A stretch of 64,000 nucleotides of DNA from Butyricimonas synergistica DSM 23225 (GTDB lineage Bacteria > Bacteroidota > Bacteroidia > Bacteroidales > Marinifilaceae). This document shows, one piece after another, positions 42,896-51,946 of this stretch (position 1 is its first letter; every line of letters begins with the position of its first letter). The position numbers were made by a program, and so were the translations under genes. The stretch covers positions 721,475-785,474 of the forward strand of contig NZ_KB903359.1 in NCBI RefSeq assembly GCF_000379665.1. Direction: 5' to 3'. Below the pieces are notes generated by a model. It was not told the origin of the DNA. It made no database searches and saw nothing but the letters and a program-made list of their open reading frames with translations.

Positions 42896-42907
42896 CTTAG
42901 AGAAATA

Positions 42908-44983
42908 ATGGCAGCAACAAGATATTATTATTCGGATACGATTTCGATGTTTCTAGACAGGAGCACTGATGAAATTATTGGTAAACTGGCTCTTGCAAGC
43001 CAACATGACATCAACGACGAAACCTCCAACTCATGGTTAGAGGAGATTGAGTCGTTGAGAAATGTTCTTGTGCCGTATAAAAACAAAGGTAGTATCTATT
43101 TTGAGTACAATATTCCTCGAATGGGAAAACGTGCAGATGTAATTCTTGTTATCAATGAACTTATTTTCATTCTCGAATATAAGACTGCAGATAGTAAGTT
43201 TACTCACGATGCTATTACTCAGGTATGGGATTATGCTCTTGATTTGAAAAATTTCCAAGAAGGCAGTTTGGAACGAATCATCGTGCCTATTCTGCTTGCA
43301 CCATCAGAAAAAGATAAAAATTGTATATTAGTTCTTCATAATTATGGGGATGATGTTTATGAACCATTGTTGGCAAATGCAAATCATCTTGATGAAGCCA
43401 TTTCTATTCCGTTGTCACAAATTCCCCATAGTGTTATAGAACACTCTGCAGAACGTGATGAGCGATGGGCAAAGAGTGGCTATGAACCAACTCCAACCAT
43501 AATAGAGGCAGCCGTTGCACTATACGAAGAAAATACTGTAGAAGATATTACGAAACATGGTGGAGATATTGATAAGGCTTCCGCTGAACTTAGACGAATC
43601 ATAGACTATTGCCGTGAGAATAGTCGCAAAGCTATCTGCTTTATTACCGGTGTTCCTGGTGCAGGCAAAACGCTCATTGGGCTAAATACGGCCATCGACC
43701 AATTCAATCGTGGTGAAAAAGCCGTTTATCTATCGGGTAACTTTCCTCTCGTAGAAGTATTACAAGAAGCGCTTACTCGTGACTTTATTCGTCGTGAGAA
43801 GATTAAAGCAAAGTTGGAAGGTCGTAAATCATGCACAAAAAAAGAAGCCAAGAGTAAAGTTAAGGCTTTTATCCAAATGATTCACCACTATCGTGACCTC
43901 TATCTCGAAGGTACAGAAGTTATCGGTAATGAAATACGACCAAAAGAAGGCTACTTCATCGATCATAAAGATAAGGCTTATATTCCAGCAGAGCATGTTG
44001 CCATATTCGACGAAGCTCAACGGGCGTGGACTGGAGAAGAACTTAAACGCTTTATGCGAGAAAAGAAGAATGTCAAAGATTTTCCTTATAGTGAGCCTGA
44101 ATATCTTATATCCTGCATGGATCGTCAGATAGATTGGGGAGTTGTCGTTTGTCTTGTTGGAAACGGGCAAGCCATAAATAAAGGCGAAGCAGGATTGAAG
44201 GAATGGATTGCGTCCATAAATCGCCGTTATCAAGATTGGGATGTCTTCATGTCAGAGTTTCTTGTCGAATCAGGGGATATAGATAAAGAAGAACTGGCAT
44301 TGATTCATAAACAATTGAAGCCTTGTGAGGACCTTCACTTAAAGATGTCAATGCGTTCATTTCGTTCCGAAAAAGTGAGCATCTTCGTTAATCAACTCAT
44401 AGCTCTTCAAAAAAATGACGCTGCCGCCACCCTAAAAGAATTAGGTAATTATCCTATAGTGCTGACTCGCTCGTTAGAAACAGCAAAGCAGTGGTTACGA
44501 AAGCATGCGCGAGGAAGTGAACGTTACGGACTTCTTGCCAGTAGCAAGGCAGAGCGTCTGAAAGCCATTAGTATAAATGTGCGTTATCAACCCGACTTCG
44601 TTCATTGGTTCCTCGAAGATGACTCTGATATTCGCTCATCAAATGCTCTTGAAGACACACTTACGGAATTCAAAGTACAAGGTCTTGAAATCGACTGGGC
44701 ATGTGTGGCTTGGGATGCAGACTTACGTCTTAACAAGGATCATACGTCATGGCAACATTACCAACTTCGTTCAGGCACTATGTGGCAGAACATCAACAAG
44801 CCTATCAACCAAGAGTACCAAATTAATGCCTATCGAGTACTACTTACCCGAGCTCGTCAAGGTATGGTAATCGTTGTACCGAATGGTGATAATGGCGTAC
44901 CTCCTGATGAAACAAGAAAACCAGAATGGTACGATGAGACTTATAATTACCTCAAGGAAATAGGTATTAATGAAATCAAATGA
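42908..44983 (+). CDS. DUF2075 helicase with N-terminal nuclease-like domain
   Basis: A 691-residue protein. N-terminal PD-(D/E)XK-like region: GKRADVILVINELIFILEYK (about 77-96, D…E-x-K). Then SF1-like helicase motifs: Walker A CFITGVPGAGKTLIG (about 245-259), Walker B VAIFDEAQRAWTGEEL (about 364-379), LTEFKVQGLEIDWACVAW (about 583-600) and YRVLLTRARQGMVIVVP (about 640-656). This is the DUF2075 layout (DNA/RNA helicase). It starts 12 bases after the hsdR remnant and ends 18 bases before the methyltransferase gene, all in the same direction. It may be a component of the following restriction-type operon or an independent defence gene. Confidence 0.85.
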   Translation: MAATRYYYSDTISMFLDRSTDEIIGKLALASQHDINDETSNSWLEEIESLRNVLVPYKNKGSIYFEYNIPRMGKRADVILVINELIFILEYKTADSKFTHDAITQVWDYALDLKNFQEGSLERIIVPILLAPSEKDKNCILVLHNYGDDVYEPLLANANHLDEAISIPLSQIPHSVIEHSAERDERWAKSGYEPTPTIIEAAVALYEENTVEDITKHGGDIDKASAELRRIIDYCRENSRKAICFITGVPGAGKTLIGLNTAIDQFNRGEKAVYLSGNFPLVEVLQEALTRDFIRREKIKAKLEGRKSCTKKEAKSKVKAFIQMIHHYRDLYLEGTEVIGNEIRPKEGYFIDHKDKAYIPAEHVAIFDEAQRAWTGEELKRFMREKKNVKDFPYSEPEYLISCMDRQIDWGVVVCLVGNGQAINKGEAGLKEWIASINRRYQDWDVFMSEFLVESGDIDKEELALIHKQLKPCEDLHLKMSMRSFRSEKVSIFVNQLIALQKNDAAATLKELGNYPIVLTRSLETAKQWLRKHARGSERYGLLASSKAERLKAISINVRYQPDFVHWFLEDDSDIRSSNALEDTLTEFKVQGLEIDWACVAWDADLRLNKDHTSWQHYQLRSGTMWQNINKPINQEYQINAYRVLLTRARQGMVIVVPNGDNGVPPDETRKPEWYDETYNYLKEIGINEIK

Positions 44984-45001
44984 TAACAGTTAAACGATAA
45001 T

Positions 45002-46351
45002 ATGCCACTTAAGTTTATAGATTTGTTTGCAGGATTAGGTGGATTTCACCTTGCGCTTGAACAACTTGGTTGCGAATGCGTATTTGCGAGTGAGATTAAC
45101 CCGGATCTTAGGCAATTATATGAAAGAAATCATGGAATACCATGTGCTGGAGATATTACTAAGGTAGATATTAAAAATGAAATTCCTGCACATGACATCT
45201 TATGTGCAGGTTTTCCATGTCAACCATTTTCTAAAGCTGGGATGCAAGGCGGATTTGAAGATGAACAAGGACGTGGTAATCTTTTCTATAGGATTATGGA
45301 CATTCTTAATGAACATAAACCAGAATATGTGTTTCTTGAAAATGTCCCTAATCTTAAGTCGCATGATGGAGGTAATACATATAAGGTAATATCTGAACAG
45401 TTAAGTACACTCTATGATATTGCTGATGATATAATTTCTCCACATCATTTCGGTATTCCTCAGCATAGGACTAGAATTTACATTGTAGGGCGTCTTAAAT
45501 CTCTTGGAGGATTACGTAACTTTAGTTTTCCATCTCACGAGGAGAAAATTGAGTGTAATATTCAGTCTATTTTAATTCCGGAAGATGAAGATTACATGTC
45601 AATGCGTCCAGCAACAAGACGTCATATTGCTGTATGGCAACACTTTCTAGATATTCTTGCAGAGAATAATGTTCCTATTCCAACTTTCCCTATATGGGCA
45701 ATGGAGTTTGGTGCTACATATGACTATAAAGGGCGTGCTCCATATTTTCAAACACGTAAACAACTCGAAGGGAAACGAGGTAATTTTGGGCAACCTATAC
45801 GTGGAAATAGTAAAGATGACTATTTATTTTGTCTTCCTATATATGCGCAGGACAATCCATGTAAAAGACTCAGTGATCAAGATCGTAAATTTTCATTTCC
45901 TGATTGGAAAATTCAATATATTACACAAAACAGAAAATTTTATCAAGACCATCAGAATATCCTTCAAGAATGGATGCAGGAAATTCAGCAATCAGGCTTT
46001 GAGAACAGTCATCAAAAATTTGAATGGAATTGTGGCTTTGAAGAGCATCCAGACATATATACGAAAATCATTCAGTTTCGAGCATCGGGAATAAGAGTTA
46101 AATTACCAACATATTCTCCAGCTCTCGTACTAAATACAACACAGATTCCAATAATTCCTTGGATTGTTACACCAAAAGGCGAACGTGGTAGATATATGAC
46201 TCGACGAGAAGCAGCAAAACTTCAATGTATGGATGATCTTCATGAAATACCTGATACTATAGCTAAGGCATTCCGGGCATTTGGTAATGCAGTTAACGTA
46301 GAGGTCGTCAAAAGAATTGCTGATAATTTAATCCCGGAGGATAAAAGATGA
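45002..46351 (+). CDS. DNA (cytosine-5-)-methyltransferase
   Basis: A 449-residue C5 cytosine methyltransferase. Motif I is FIDLFAGLGGFHLALEQLG (about 5-23), motif IV GFPCQPFSKAG with the catalytic Cys (about 75-85), motif VI VFLENVPNLK (about 115-124), motif VIII HRTRIYIVGR (about 155-164) and motif X AFRAFGNAVNVEVV (about 423-436). The segment between motifs VIII and IX (about 165-375) is long and holds the target-recognition domain; the sequence recognised is unknown. The stop overlaps the start of the ATPase gene (ATGA). It would mark self DNA in the restriction-type operon. Confidence 0.95.
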   Translation: MPLKFIDLFAGLGGFHLALEQLGCECVFASEINPDLRQLYERNHGIPCAGDITKVDIKNEIPAHDILCAGFPCQPFSKAGMQGGFEDEQGRGNLFYRIMDILNEHKPEYVFLENVPNLKSHDGGNTYKVISEQLSTLYDIADDIISPHHFGIPQHRTRIYIVGRLKSLGGLRNFSFPSHEEKIECNIQSILIPEDEDYMSMRPATRRHIAVWQHFLDILAENNVPIPTFPIWAMEFGATYDYKGRAPYFQTRKQLEGKRGNFGQPIRGNSKDDYLFCLPIYAQDNPCKRLSDQDRKFSFPDWKIQYITQNRKFYQDHQNILQEWMQEIQQSGFENSHQKFEWNCGFEEHPDIYTKIIQFRASGIRVKLPTYSPALVLNTTQIPIIPWIVTPKGERGRYMTRREAAKLQCMDDLHEIPDTIAKAFRAFGNAVNVEVVKRIADNLIPEDKR

Positions 46352-47898
46352 AACAAATAAACACAGTATCTATTGCACTTAAACCAAATGTTTATAGTAC
46401 ATTCAGGAACTTAAATAATACAGTCTCCAATACTCTAGGAGAGTATGTTGACAATGCGGTTCAGAGTTATCTCAACAATCGTGAATTGCTTTTATCTGTA
46501 GAGCCCGATTATAGATTAAGAATAACTATAGCTGTAAATTGGGAACGGAAATCAATTGTAATTGAGGATAATGCTGCTGGTATTGATACGGATAATTACG
46601 AACGGGCTTTTGAACCTGCTCATGTGCCTATTGATGATACTGGACTCAATGAATTCGGTATGGGTATGAAAACTGCGTCTGTATGGCTTGCTAATAAATG
46701 GCGAGTTTATACCAAAGCTCTTGGTGAATCAATGCAGAGATATACCGAATTTGATTTGCATAAGGTTACAACGGAAGGTAGAGAGGAACTCTTAGTAACG
46801 GAAACACCGATGCCAATTGAGGCTCATTTTACCCGTATAGAACTAACAGAATTGTCTAACCATGCACCGACAAGCAATCAGATGGATAAAGTACGTCGTC
46901 ATTTATCAAGCATTTATAGAAAATTCTTGCGTAGTGGTGAGGTGGAAATTAAAGTCAATGATGTAAAACTGGAAGCACCTTGTTTTGACATTCTTAATGT
47001 TCCTTATTATAAAACGCCAAAAGGCAATAGTATACTCTGGAAAAAGGATGTTAATTTCGAAGCGGGTGAATATAAAGCTCGAGGGTTTATTGCAATTCTT
47101 GATAAAATTCAAAACAATGCTAATGGTCTTGTCCTAATGCGTAGAGGTCGAGTAATTGTTGGTGGAGGTGATGAACGTTATTTTCCTCAAGTTATATTCG
47201 GCTCGCCAGGTAATTTCCGTTATAAAAGGCTTTTTGGTGAACTTGAACTGGAAGGTTTTGAGGTTACGTTTAATAAAAATGGATTTCGTGATGAAGAAGA
47301 TCTTTATGCTTTTATGGAAGCATTGCGAGATGAACTTAGAAATGATGGATTCAATCTTCTTGGTCAAGCCGATAATTACCGTCAACGCGATCGTGAACAG
47401 CATAGTGATATTGCAAAGAATGTCACGAAAGCCCTTAACAAAGAAAGTAAACCGAAACAATTAACTCGATTAGTACAAGAAACCGAGAATAAGATTAACG
47501 ACCAGCAGCATATTATGCAGTCTGAACAACTTATTCAGCAGGCCGAACGTCTTGGTGGTAATTCGGAATCTTTTACTCTTGGGAAGGAACTTTATACGCT
47601 TAATATTGAACTTGTATCTGAAAATGATAGTGATTCAATTTATTCCGTAACAATGGGAGATGTAGACTCTAATGAAAAGACTTTGTTTGATGCAATGGAA
47701 TCTAAATTAGTTACTTGTAAGATTAACATTGCACATCCTTTTTTTACTCGATTCGATCAATTTAAAAAAGGTAACGACTATATGCCAATTATATCGGTCT
47801 TCAAGGCCCTTACACTTGCGGAGTTAATGGCTCCAAATTATGGAGTGCAGTCTGCTTCTAAACTTAGACTTTTGTTCAATCAAAATCTTATGCAATAA
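46348..47898 (+). CDS. MORC/MutL-like GHKL ATPase
   Basis: A 516-residue protein with an N-terminal Bergerat-fold ATPase: N-box NTLGEYVDNAVQSYL (about 29-43), G1 box VIEDNAAGIDTDNY (about 71-84), and G2/lid GLNEFGMGMKTASVWLANKW (about 98-117). A second domain with the S5-like fold expected for MutL/MORC follows (about 200-330, VLMRRGRVIVGGG). The C-terminal 190 residues are mixed helical/beta and may mediate dimerisation. Prokaryotic MORC-type ATPases are known from restriction-modification neighbourhoods with Z1 helicases, as here. It overlaps the methyltransferase gene by 4 bases. Confidence 0.87.
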   Translation: MKQINTVSIALKPNVYSTFRNLNNTVSNTLGEYVDNAVQSYLNNRELLLSVEPDYRLRITIAVNWERKSIVIEDNAAGIDTDNYERAFEPAHVPIDDTGLNEFGMGMKTASVWLANKWRVYTKALGESMQRYTEFDLHKVTTEGREELLVTETPMPIEAHFTRIELTELSNHAPTSNQMDKVRRHLSSIYRKFLRSGEVEIKVNDVKLEAPCFDILNVPYYKTPKGNSILWKKDVNFEAGEYKARGFIAILDKIQNNANGLVLMRRGRVIVGGGDERYFPQVIFGSPGNFRYKRLFGELELEGFEVTFNKNGFRDEEDLYAFMEALRDELRNDGFNLLGQADNYRQRDREQHSDIAKNVTKALNKESKPKQLTRLVQETENKINDQQHIMQSEQLIQQAERLGGNSESFTLGKELYTLNIELVSENDSDSIYSVTMGDVDSNEKTLFDAMESKLVTCKINIAHPFFTRFDQFKKGNDYMPIISVFKALTLAELMAPNYGVQSASKLRLLFNQNLMQ

Positions 47899-47899
47899 A

Positions 47900-50113
47900 A
47901 TGGAAATACAGATATTGAATCCTCAAAATACTAACGATTTTACTCCGATTATTGGAGATCGTACAATTGAACTTCTTGACCGTTTTGCCACTAAACTCGA
48001 CATGGACGAACTTAATACTACAAGAGACGAGACTGTTGACATTTTGTCTTATTGTATTAACCCTAAGCAAAGTGTCCCACAGTCAATTACAAATCTTGTG
48101 GTTGGATATGTGCAAAGTGGTAAGACCATGTCTTTTACTTTGTTATCTGCGCTTGCACATGATAATGGTTTTAGAGTCATAATTTATTTTGCCGGAACCA
48201 AAAATAATCTTCTTGAGCAAACAACAAAGCGCCTTCGCAAAGACCTTATAAATGGCAATGAAAATGCTGCATATTATAAACTGCATGAAAATCCTACTTT
48301 GGATGATGTGCAGAGAATTAGTAATGAGTTTAGGATTACCACTAAGCCAACAATACTCATAACTGTTCTGAAGAAAGACATCCACATAGATCACCTTACG
48401 GAGATTTTTCAAAATGTATCAATTAGGAATGTTCTGAAAAATCAAGGAGTAATGATTATTGATGACGAAGCAGATCAGGCAAGTCTTAATGGATACGCTT
48501 TCAAAAACAGTAAATCAACTGATTGGGGCGAAGATGAATTTACTGCAACTTATAAGAGCATTCTTGCTTTAAAGTCTGTATTGCCAAATCATTCGTATAT
48601 TCAATATACTGCAACGCCACAAGGACCATTACTAATTAGCATTCTTGACCTTCTTTCTCCGAAACATCACAAAGTTCTTACACCAGGCAAAAAGTATACT
48701 GGAGGCAAAACTTTCTTCAAAGATGAACCTGGTTTAATCCTGACTATCCAAGATAATGAGGTTTACCATAGTAAAAGGAATAATCTGCCATGCTGCCCTC
48801 AATCTCTGAAAGATGCACTTATTCTTCATATAATGAGTGTAGCGATTATAGTCAAAATTAAAAAGCGTGAGCCATTTCTTTCAATGATGGTTCATGCAGA
48901 TAAGGAACAAGATGCTAGTGAGAAATTTCATGGGTGGATTAAAAATATTGTAGGCGTTTGGACTGATATGCTTAATGCAGGTTCTCAAGACTTGGCATAT
49001 ACAGATTTTATTAAGGAATTTAAATCAATGTATCCAGAAGCGATACGTGAGTATCAGAGCCATGGTGAGGACTATCCAACATTCGAAGAGATAATGCAGC
49101 ACGTTCCGGACATCATCTATGAGACTAATCTAATGTTGATTATTAGCCGTAATAAAAAGAAAGGACAGACATCGGAGATAGATTGGGATAGTAGTATTTC
49201 TCATATTCTTGTTGGTGCGGATATGCTCAACAGAGGTTTTACTGTTGAGAGGTTGGCTGTTACATATATGCCTCGTCACAGCGTAAGTAAATCTACTGCT
49301 GACACGATTCAGCAGCGATGCCGTTTTTTTGGTTATAAACGCAACTATCTTTATTCTTGTCGAGTATATCTTCCAGAAGATACAGCTCTCGAATATAGTG
49401 AATATGTAGATCATGAAGAAGAAATGCGCGACTGGCTTAAGAAGAATACAGATCTTCGTAAGGTTGAAAAACTTCTTCTTATATCTCCAAGCCTTAATGC
49501 TACACGTAAAAACATTCTGTCAAAGGATACAGTTTACTGTAAATTAAATGGTTGGAGAAAAATGAATGCCTTTCAGAATATAGAAGAAAATACTAAATTC
49601 GTGGAAGATTTTCTGGGAACGGTATCGTTCAAATCTTATCAACCATATGGAACTGATGACAGGGATCACAGATATGTAAAACTTTCTATAGAACAAGCAA
49701 TTGATTTTCTTACTAATTTCAACTTTCAATGTGCGCCTGATGCTGCGAGAAAACAGGCGACATTAAGATATATTCAGTATCTTGCCTCGCAAGAAAATAA
49801 TCCAATGCAATATGTATATTTCATTCATATGGCATATAGGAATACAATGGGACGTGAGCGTGCCTTTAATTTGGAGAAAAAGACTGTTAATAATATTCAC
49901 GCAGGTCATGATCCTAAAGGATATCATATATATCCGGGTGATTCAGAAATTAAATTTGAAGATGCTATTTGCATACAATTGCATAAGGTAAGATTGAAGT
50001 GTGCAGACTATAAGTGGAGCGGCAAGGCGGCATATACTCTTGCTATTTATTATCCCGAAGACTTTGCAGTTAGTTATGTTGAACCCCGAAATTCAGTCAA
50101 AAAATATGAATGA
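47900..50113 (+). CDS. Z1-domain SF2 helicase-like ATPase
   Basis: A 737-residue protein starting at ATG 47900 (MEIQILNPQN), one base after the ATPase stop. Motif I is VVGYVQSGKTMSF (about 67-79), motif II MIIDDEADQASLNGY (about 184-198), motif III SYIQYTATPQGPLL (about 233-246), then ILVGADMLNRGFTVERLAVT (about 436-455) and ADTIQQRCRFFGYKRNY (about 467-483), which carries the motif VI arginines. These are the Z1 hallmarks. Z1 proteins accompany MutL/MORC-type ATPases in defence operons (mza-type loci). It probably translocates on or remodels DNA for the nuclease. It overlaps the next gene by 8 bases. Confidence 0.9.
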   Translation: MEIQILNPQNTNDFTPIIGDRTIELLDRFATKLDMDELNTTRDETVDILSYCINPKQSVPQSITNLVVGYVQSGKTMSFTLLSALAHDNGFRVIIYFAGTKNNLLEQTTKRLRKDLINGNENAAYYKLHENPTLDDVQRISNEFRITTKPTILITVLKKDIHIDHLTEIFQNVSIRNVLKNQGVMIIDDEADQASLNGYAFKNSKSTDWGEDEFTATYKSILALKSVLPNHSYIQYTATPQGPLLISILDLLSPKHHKVLTPGKKYTGGKTFFKDEPGLILTIQDNEVYHSKRNNLPCCPQSLKDALILHIMSVAIIVKIKKREPFLSMMVHADKEQDASEKFHGWIKNIVGVWTDMLNAGSQDLAYTDFIKEFKSMYPEAIREYQSHGEDYPTFEEIMQHVPDIIYETNLMLIISRNKKKGQTSEIDWDSSISHILVGADMLNRGFTVERLAVTYMPRHSVSKSTADTIQQRCRFFGYKRNYLYSCRVYLPEDTALEYSEYVDHEEEMRDWLKKNTDLRKVEKLLLISPSLNATRKNILSKDTVYCKLNGWRKMNAFQNIEENTKFVEDFLGTVSFKSYQPYGTDDRDHRYVKLSIEQAIDFLTNFNFQCAPDAARKQATLRYIQYLASQENNPMQYVYFIHMAYRNTMGRERAFNLEKKTVNNIHAGHDPKGYHIYPGDSEIKFEDAICIQLHKVRLKCADYKWSGKAAYTLAIYYPEDFAVSYVEPRNSVKKYE

Positions 50114-51089
50114 TGTTCATCAAGTGTTCAAATCCCTCTTAAACAAACCAGTTGAAGAAGGATGCTATGCGGCTGATTCTATACCGTTTGCTTGTCAACA
50201 TAAAATAGGAATTTCGCCAGAGGGTTATCCTATGTTTTTTATTCAGACGTTGGGTAAAGAGAAAACTCTTGACATTACAATGGAGTTTATAAAAGTTATG
50301 TTTAATCGATCCTGCAGCATTATAGAGAATAATGAAATACGGAGAACTCATGAGTACACAATTGTCTCCTTGAATGCTGGGAATGTTGATTATCAGAAGT
50401 ATTTTATAGATGTGGTTTGTATTCTTTTGCATGGACTTTCTGATAATGTTACAATCAAGACCCTCAAAATTGAATTAATGAAAATCGCTGACTTGTTCAG
50501 TAATTTGAGTAAACCATCAAAGAAAACCTTACAAGGTCTTTGGGCGGAACTATTAGTTATCGAACGATCTAAAAGTCCTGCGTATCTTCTCCAGTCATGG
50601 CATGTATCCCCAAATGATAAATTTGATTTTAATGATGGTATAGATAAAATTGAGGTTAAGAGTACTAGAAATGCAAGACGAATTCATACATTTTCTTTAG
50701 AACAACTTCATCCTAATGTTAACGCAAATCTTCTTATTGCCTCTGTGTTTGTAATTGAGACGGGACATGGGAGAACTATTTTTGATTTAAAGAATTCTAT
50801 TTGCAAGAAAGTTTCTGACCTCAAACTTCAATATCGTCTTAATGAAATAATTGTGCAGACTCTTGGTCGTGATTTTGATAAGGTAAATGATGTCAGTTTC
50901 GATTATCAACAAGCACTTGACACCATTGCGTTCTATGATTATCAAGATATACCATCAATAGCAATTGAGAATATACCAAAATCACTTTCTAATATTCATT
51001 TTGATTGCGACTTGTCGACAGTTAAAACTATACAGGATAAGAACTTAGAAATAAATGAAAGTTCACTTTTTAAAAGTATACAGATATGA
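50106..51089 (+). CDS. PD-(D/E)XK motif protein (DUF4420 type)
   Basis: A 327-residue protein, start ATG 50106 (MNDVHQVFKSLL), overlapping the Z1 gene by 8 bases; further in-frame ATGs upstream would lie deeper in Z1. The nuclease core is FDFNDGIDKIEVKSTRNARR (about 173-192), giving D…E-x-K, preceded by the conserved helix LQGLWAELLVIERSK. This matches the DUF4420 / PD-(D/E)XK motif proteins found with Z1 and MutL-like ATPases. It is the likely DNA-cutting subunit. The stop overlaps the next start (ATGA). Confidence 0.85.
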   Translation: MNDVHQVFKSLLNKPVEEGCYAADSIPFACQHKIGISPEGYPMFFIQTLGKEKTLDITMEFIKVMFNRSCSIIENNEIRRTHEYTIVSLNAGNVDYQKYFIDVVCILLHGLSDNVTIKTLKIELMKIADLFSNLSKPSKKTLQGLWAELLVIERSKSPAYLLQSWHVSPNDKFDFNDGIDKIEVKSTRNARRIHTFSLEQLHPNVNANLLIASVFVIETGHGRTIFDLKNSICKKVSDLKLQYRLNEIIVQTLGRDFDKVNDVSFDYQQALDTIAFYDYQDIPSIAIENIPKSLSNIHFDCDLSTVKTIQDKNLEINESSLFKSIQI

Positions 51090-51883
51090 GCAAGATTAAC
51101 CCAGATACATTGAGGGATTTGTTTCTTGCCGTAATGACAGGTAATCCTGATTTTGAATATGTCAACGGAGAACAACCATTTGTGATTAAGTACAAAGGCC
51201 AACGTTATCATATATATATGATTAAACTTACGTCAGCCTATTTTAAATCACGCCCAGACACTACACGCGCGCAACTTAATAGACGTGTTTGTTTTGATGA
51301 AATAAAGAAGTCTTCAGATCCTTTCATATTTCTCGGATATGATAGTGACAATGACGTCCTTGTGTGCTGGAATAATAAGATTGCTAAGGCAAGACTTAAT
51401 GAAAAGAGTACAGTTTCTTTTTATTCTCGCAAGATATATCAAGACCAGATAATTCTTGGTGAACCGAAGCATTTTAAATTAAAAAATGGGGATCAACCAT
51501 ATTTTTTTAAGAGAAAGGACCTTCCGCTCTTTTTGGATAAGGTTAATACGTTGTTTCCTGATATTGCCGAGATTCCAAAACAAAGCGAACGAAGAGAAAA
51601 GGATCTGTATTCTACTCCAAATAATAATGCTGAAAATCATCTGAATGATGTAGAACTTTTAGCTTTGTTAAAACCAATGCTTGTCGGTCCAGCTAAACGT
51701 ACTCTTGAAGCCGTACAAACCATGATGAATTATTTACGTGATAGATATGGCATTCATATTTCAATGCGTGAATGTACAACGTTTCTGAAAACGTTACATT
51801 TTGACATTGTTGACGGTTATGTTTCACATCAGGAAAACCTCCATAATGTAGCCGAAGGGATTAATAATACATCTAAAAAATAA
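51086..51883 (+). CDS. unknown last protein of the methyltransferase/MORC/Z1 operon
   Basis: A 265-residue protein I cannot assign. The N-terminal 165 residues are beta-rich with charged turns: FVIKYKGQRYHIYMIKLTSA, RVCFDEIKKSSDPFIFLGYD, and VLVCWNNKIAKARLNEKSTV. This reads like a DNA-recognition or nuclease-associated fold seen in some restriction enzymes. The C-terminal part (about 200-265) is helical and may be a winged helix (MMNYLRDRYGIHISMRECTT). No metal-binding set is evident. It overlaps the DUF4420 gene by 4 bases and closes the operon. A targeting or accessory role is the simplest guess. Confidence 0.72.
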   Translation: MSKINPDTLRDLFLAVMTGNPDFEYVNGEQPFVIKYKGQRYHIYMIKLTSAYFKSRPDTTRAQLNRRVCFDEIKKSSDPFIFLGYDSDNDVLVCWNNKIAKARLNEKSTVSFYSRKIYQDQIILGEPKHFKLKNGDQPYFFKRKDLPLFLDKVNTLFPDIAEIPKQSERREKDLYSTPNNNAENHLNDVELLALLKPMLVGPAKRTLEAVQTMMNYLRDRYGIHISMRECTTFLKTLHFDIVDGYVSHQENLHNVAEGINNTSKK

Positions 51884-51946
51884 ATGAACATTAACTTTAA
51901 AATGATAAAGTGAAAATCTAGAGTAAGACGGAGTAGCTATTAAATT

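Noticed and set aside
50001-50105. Longer start of the DUF4420 gene
   Set aside because: It would overlap the Z1 gene by more than 100 bases; ATG 50106 gives an 8-base overlap, in line with the other junctions.
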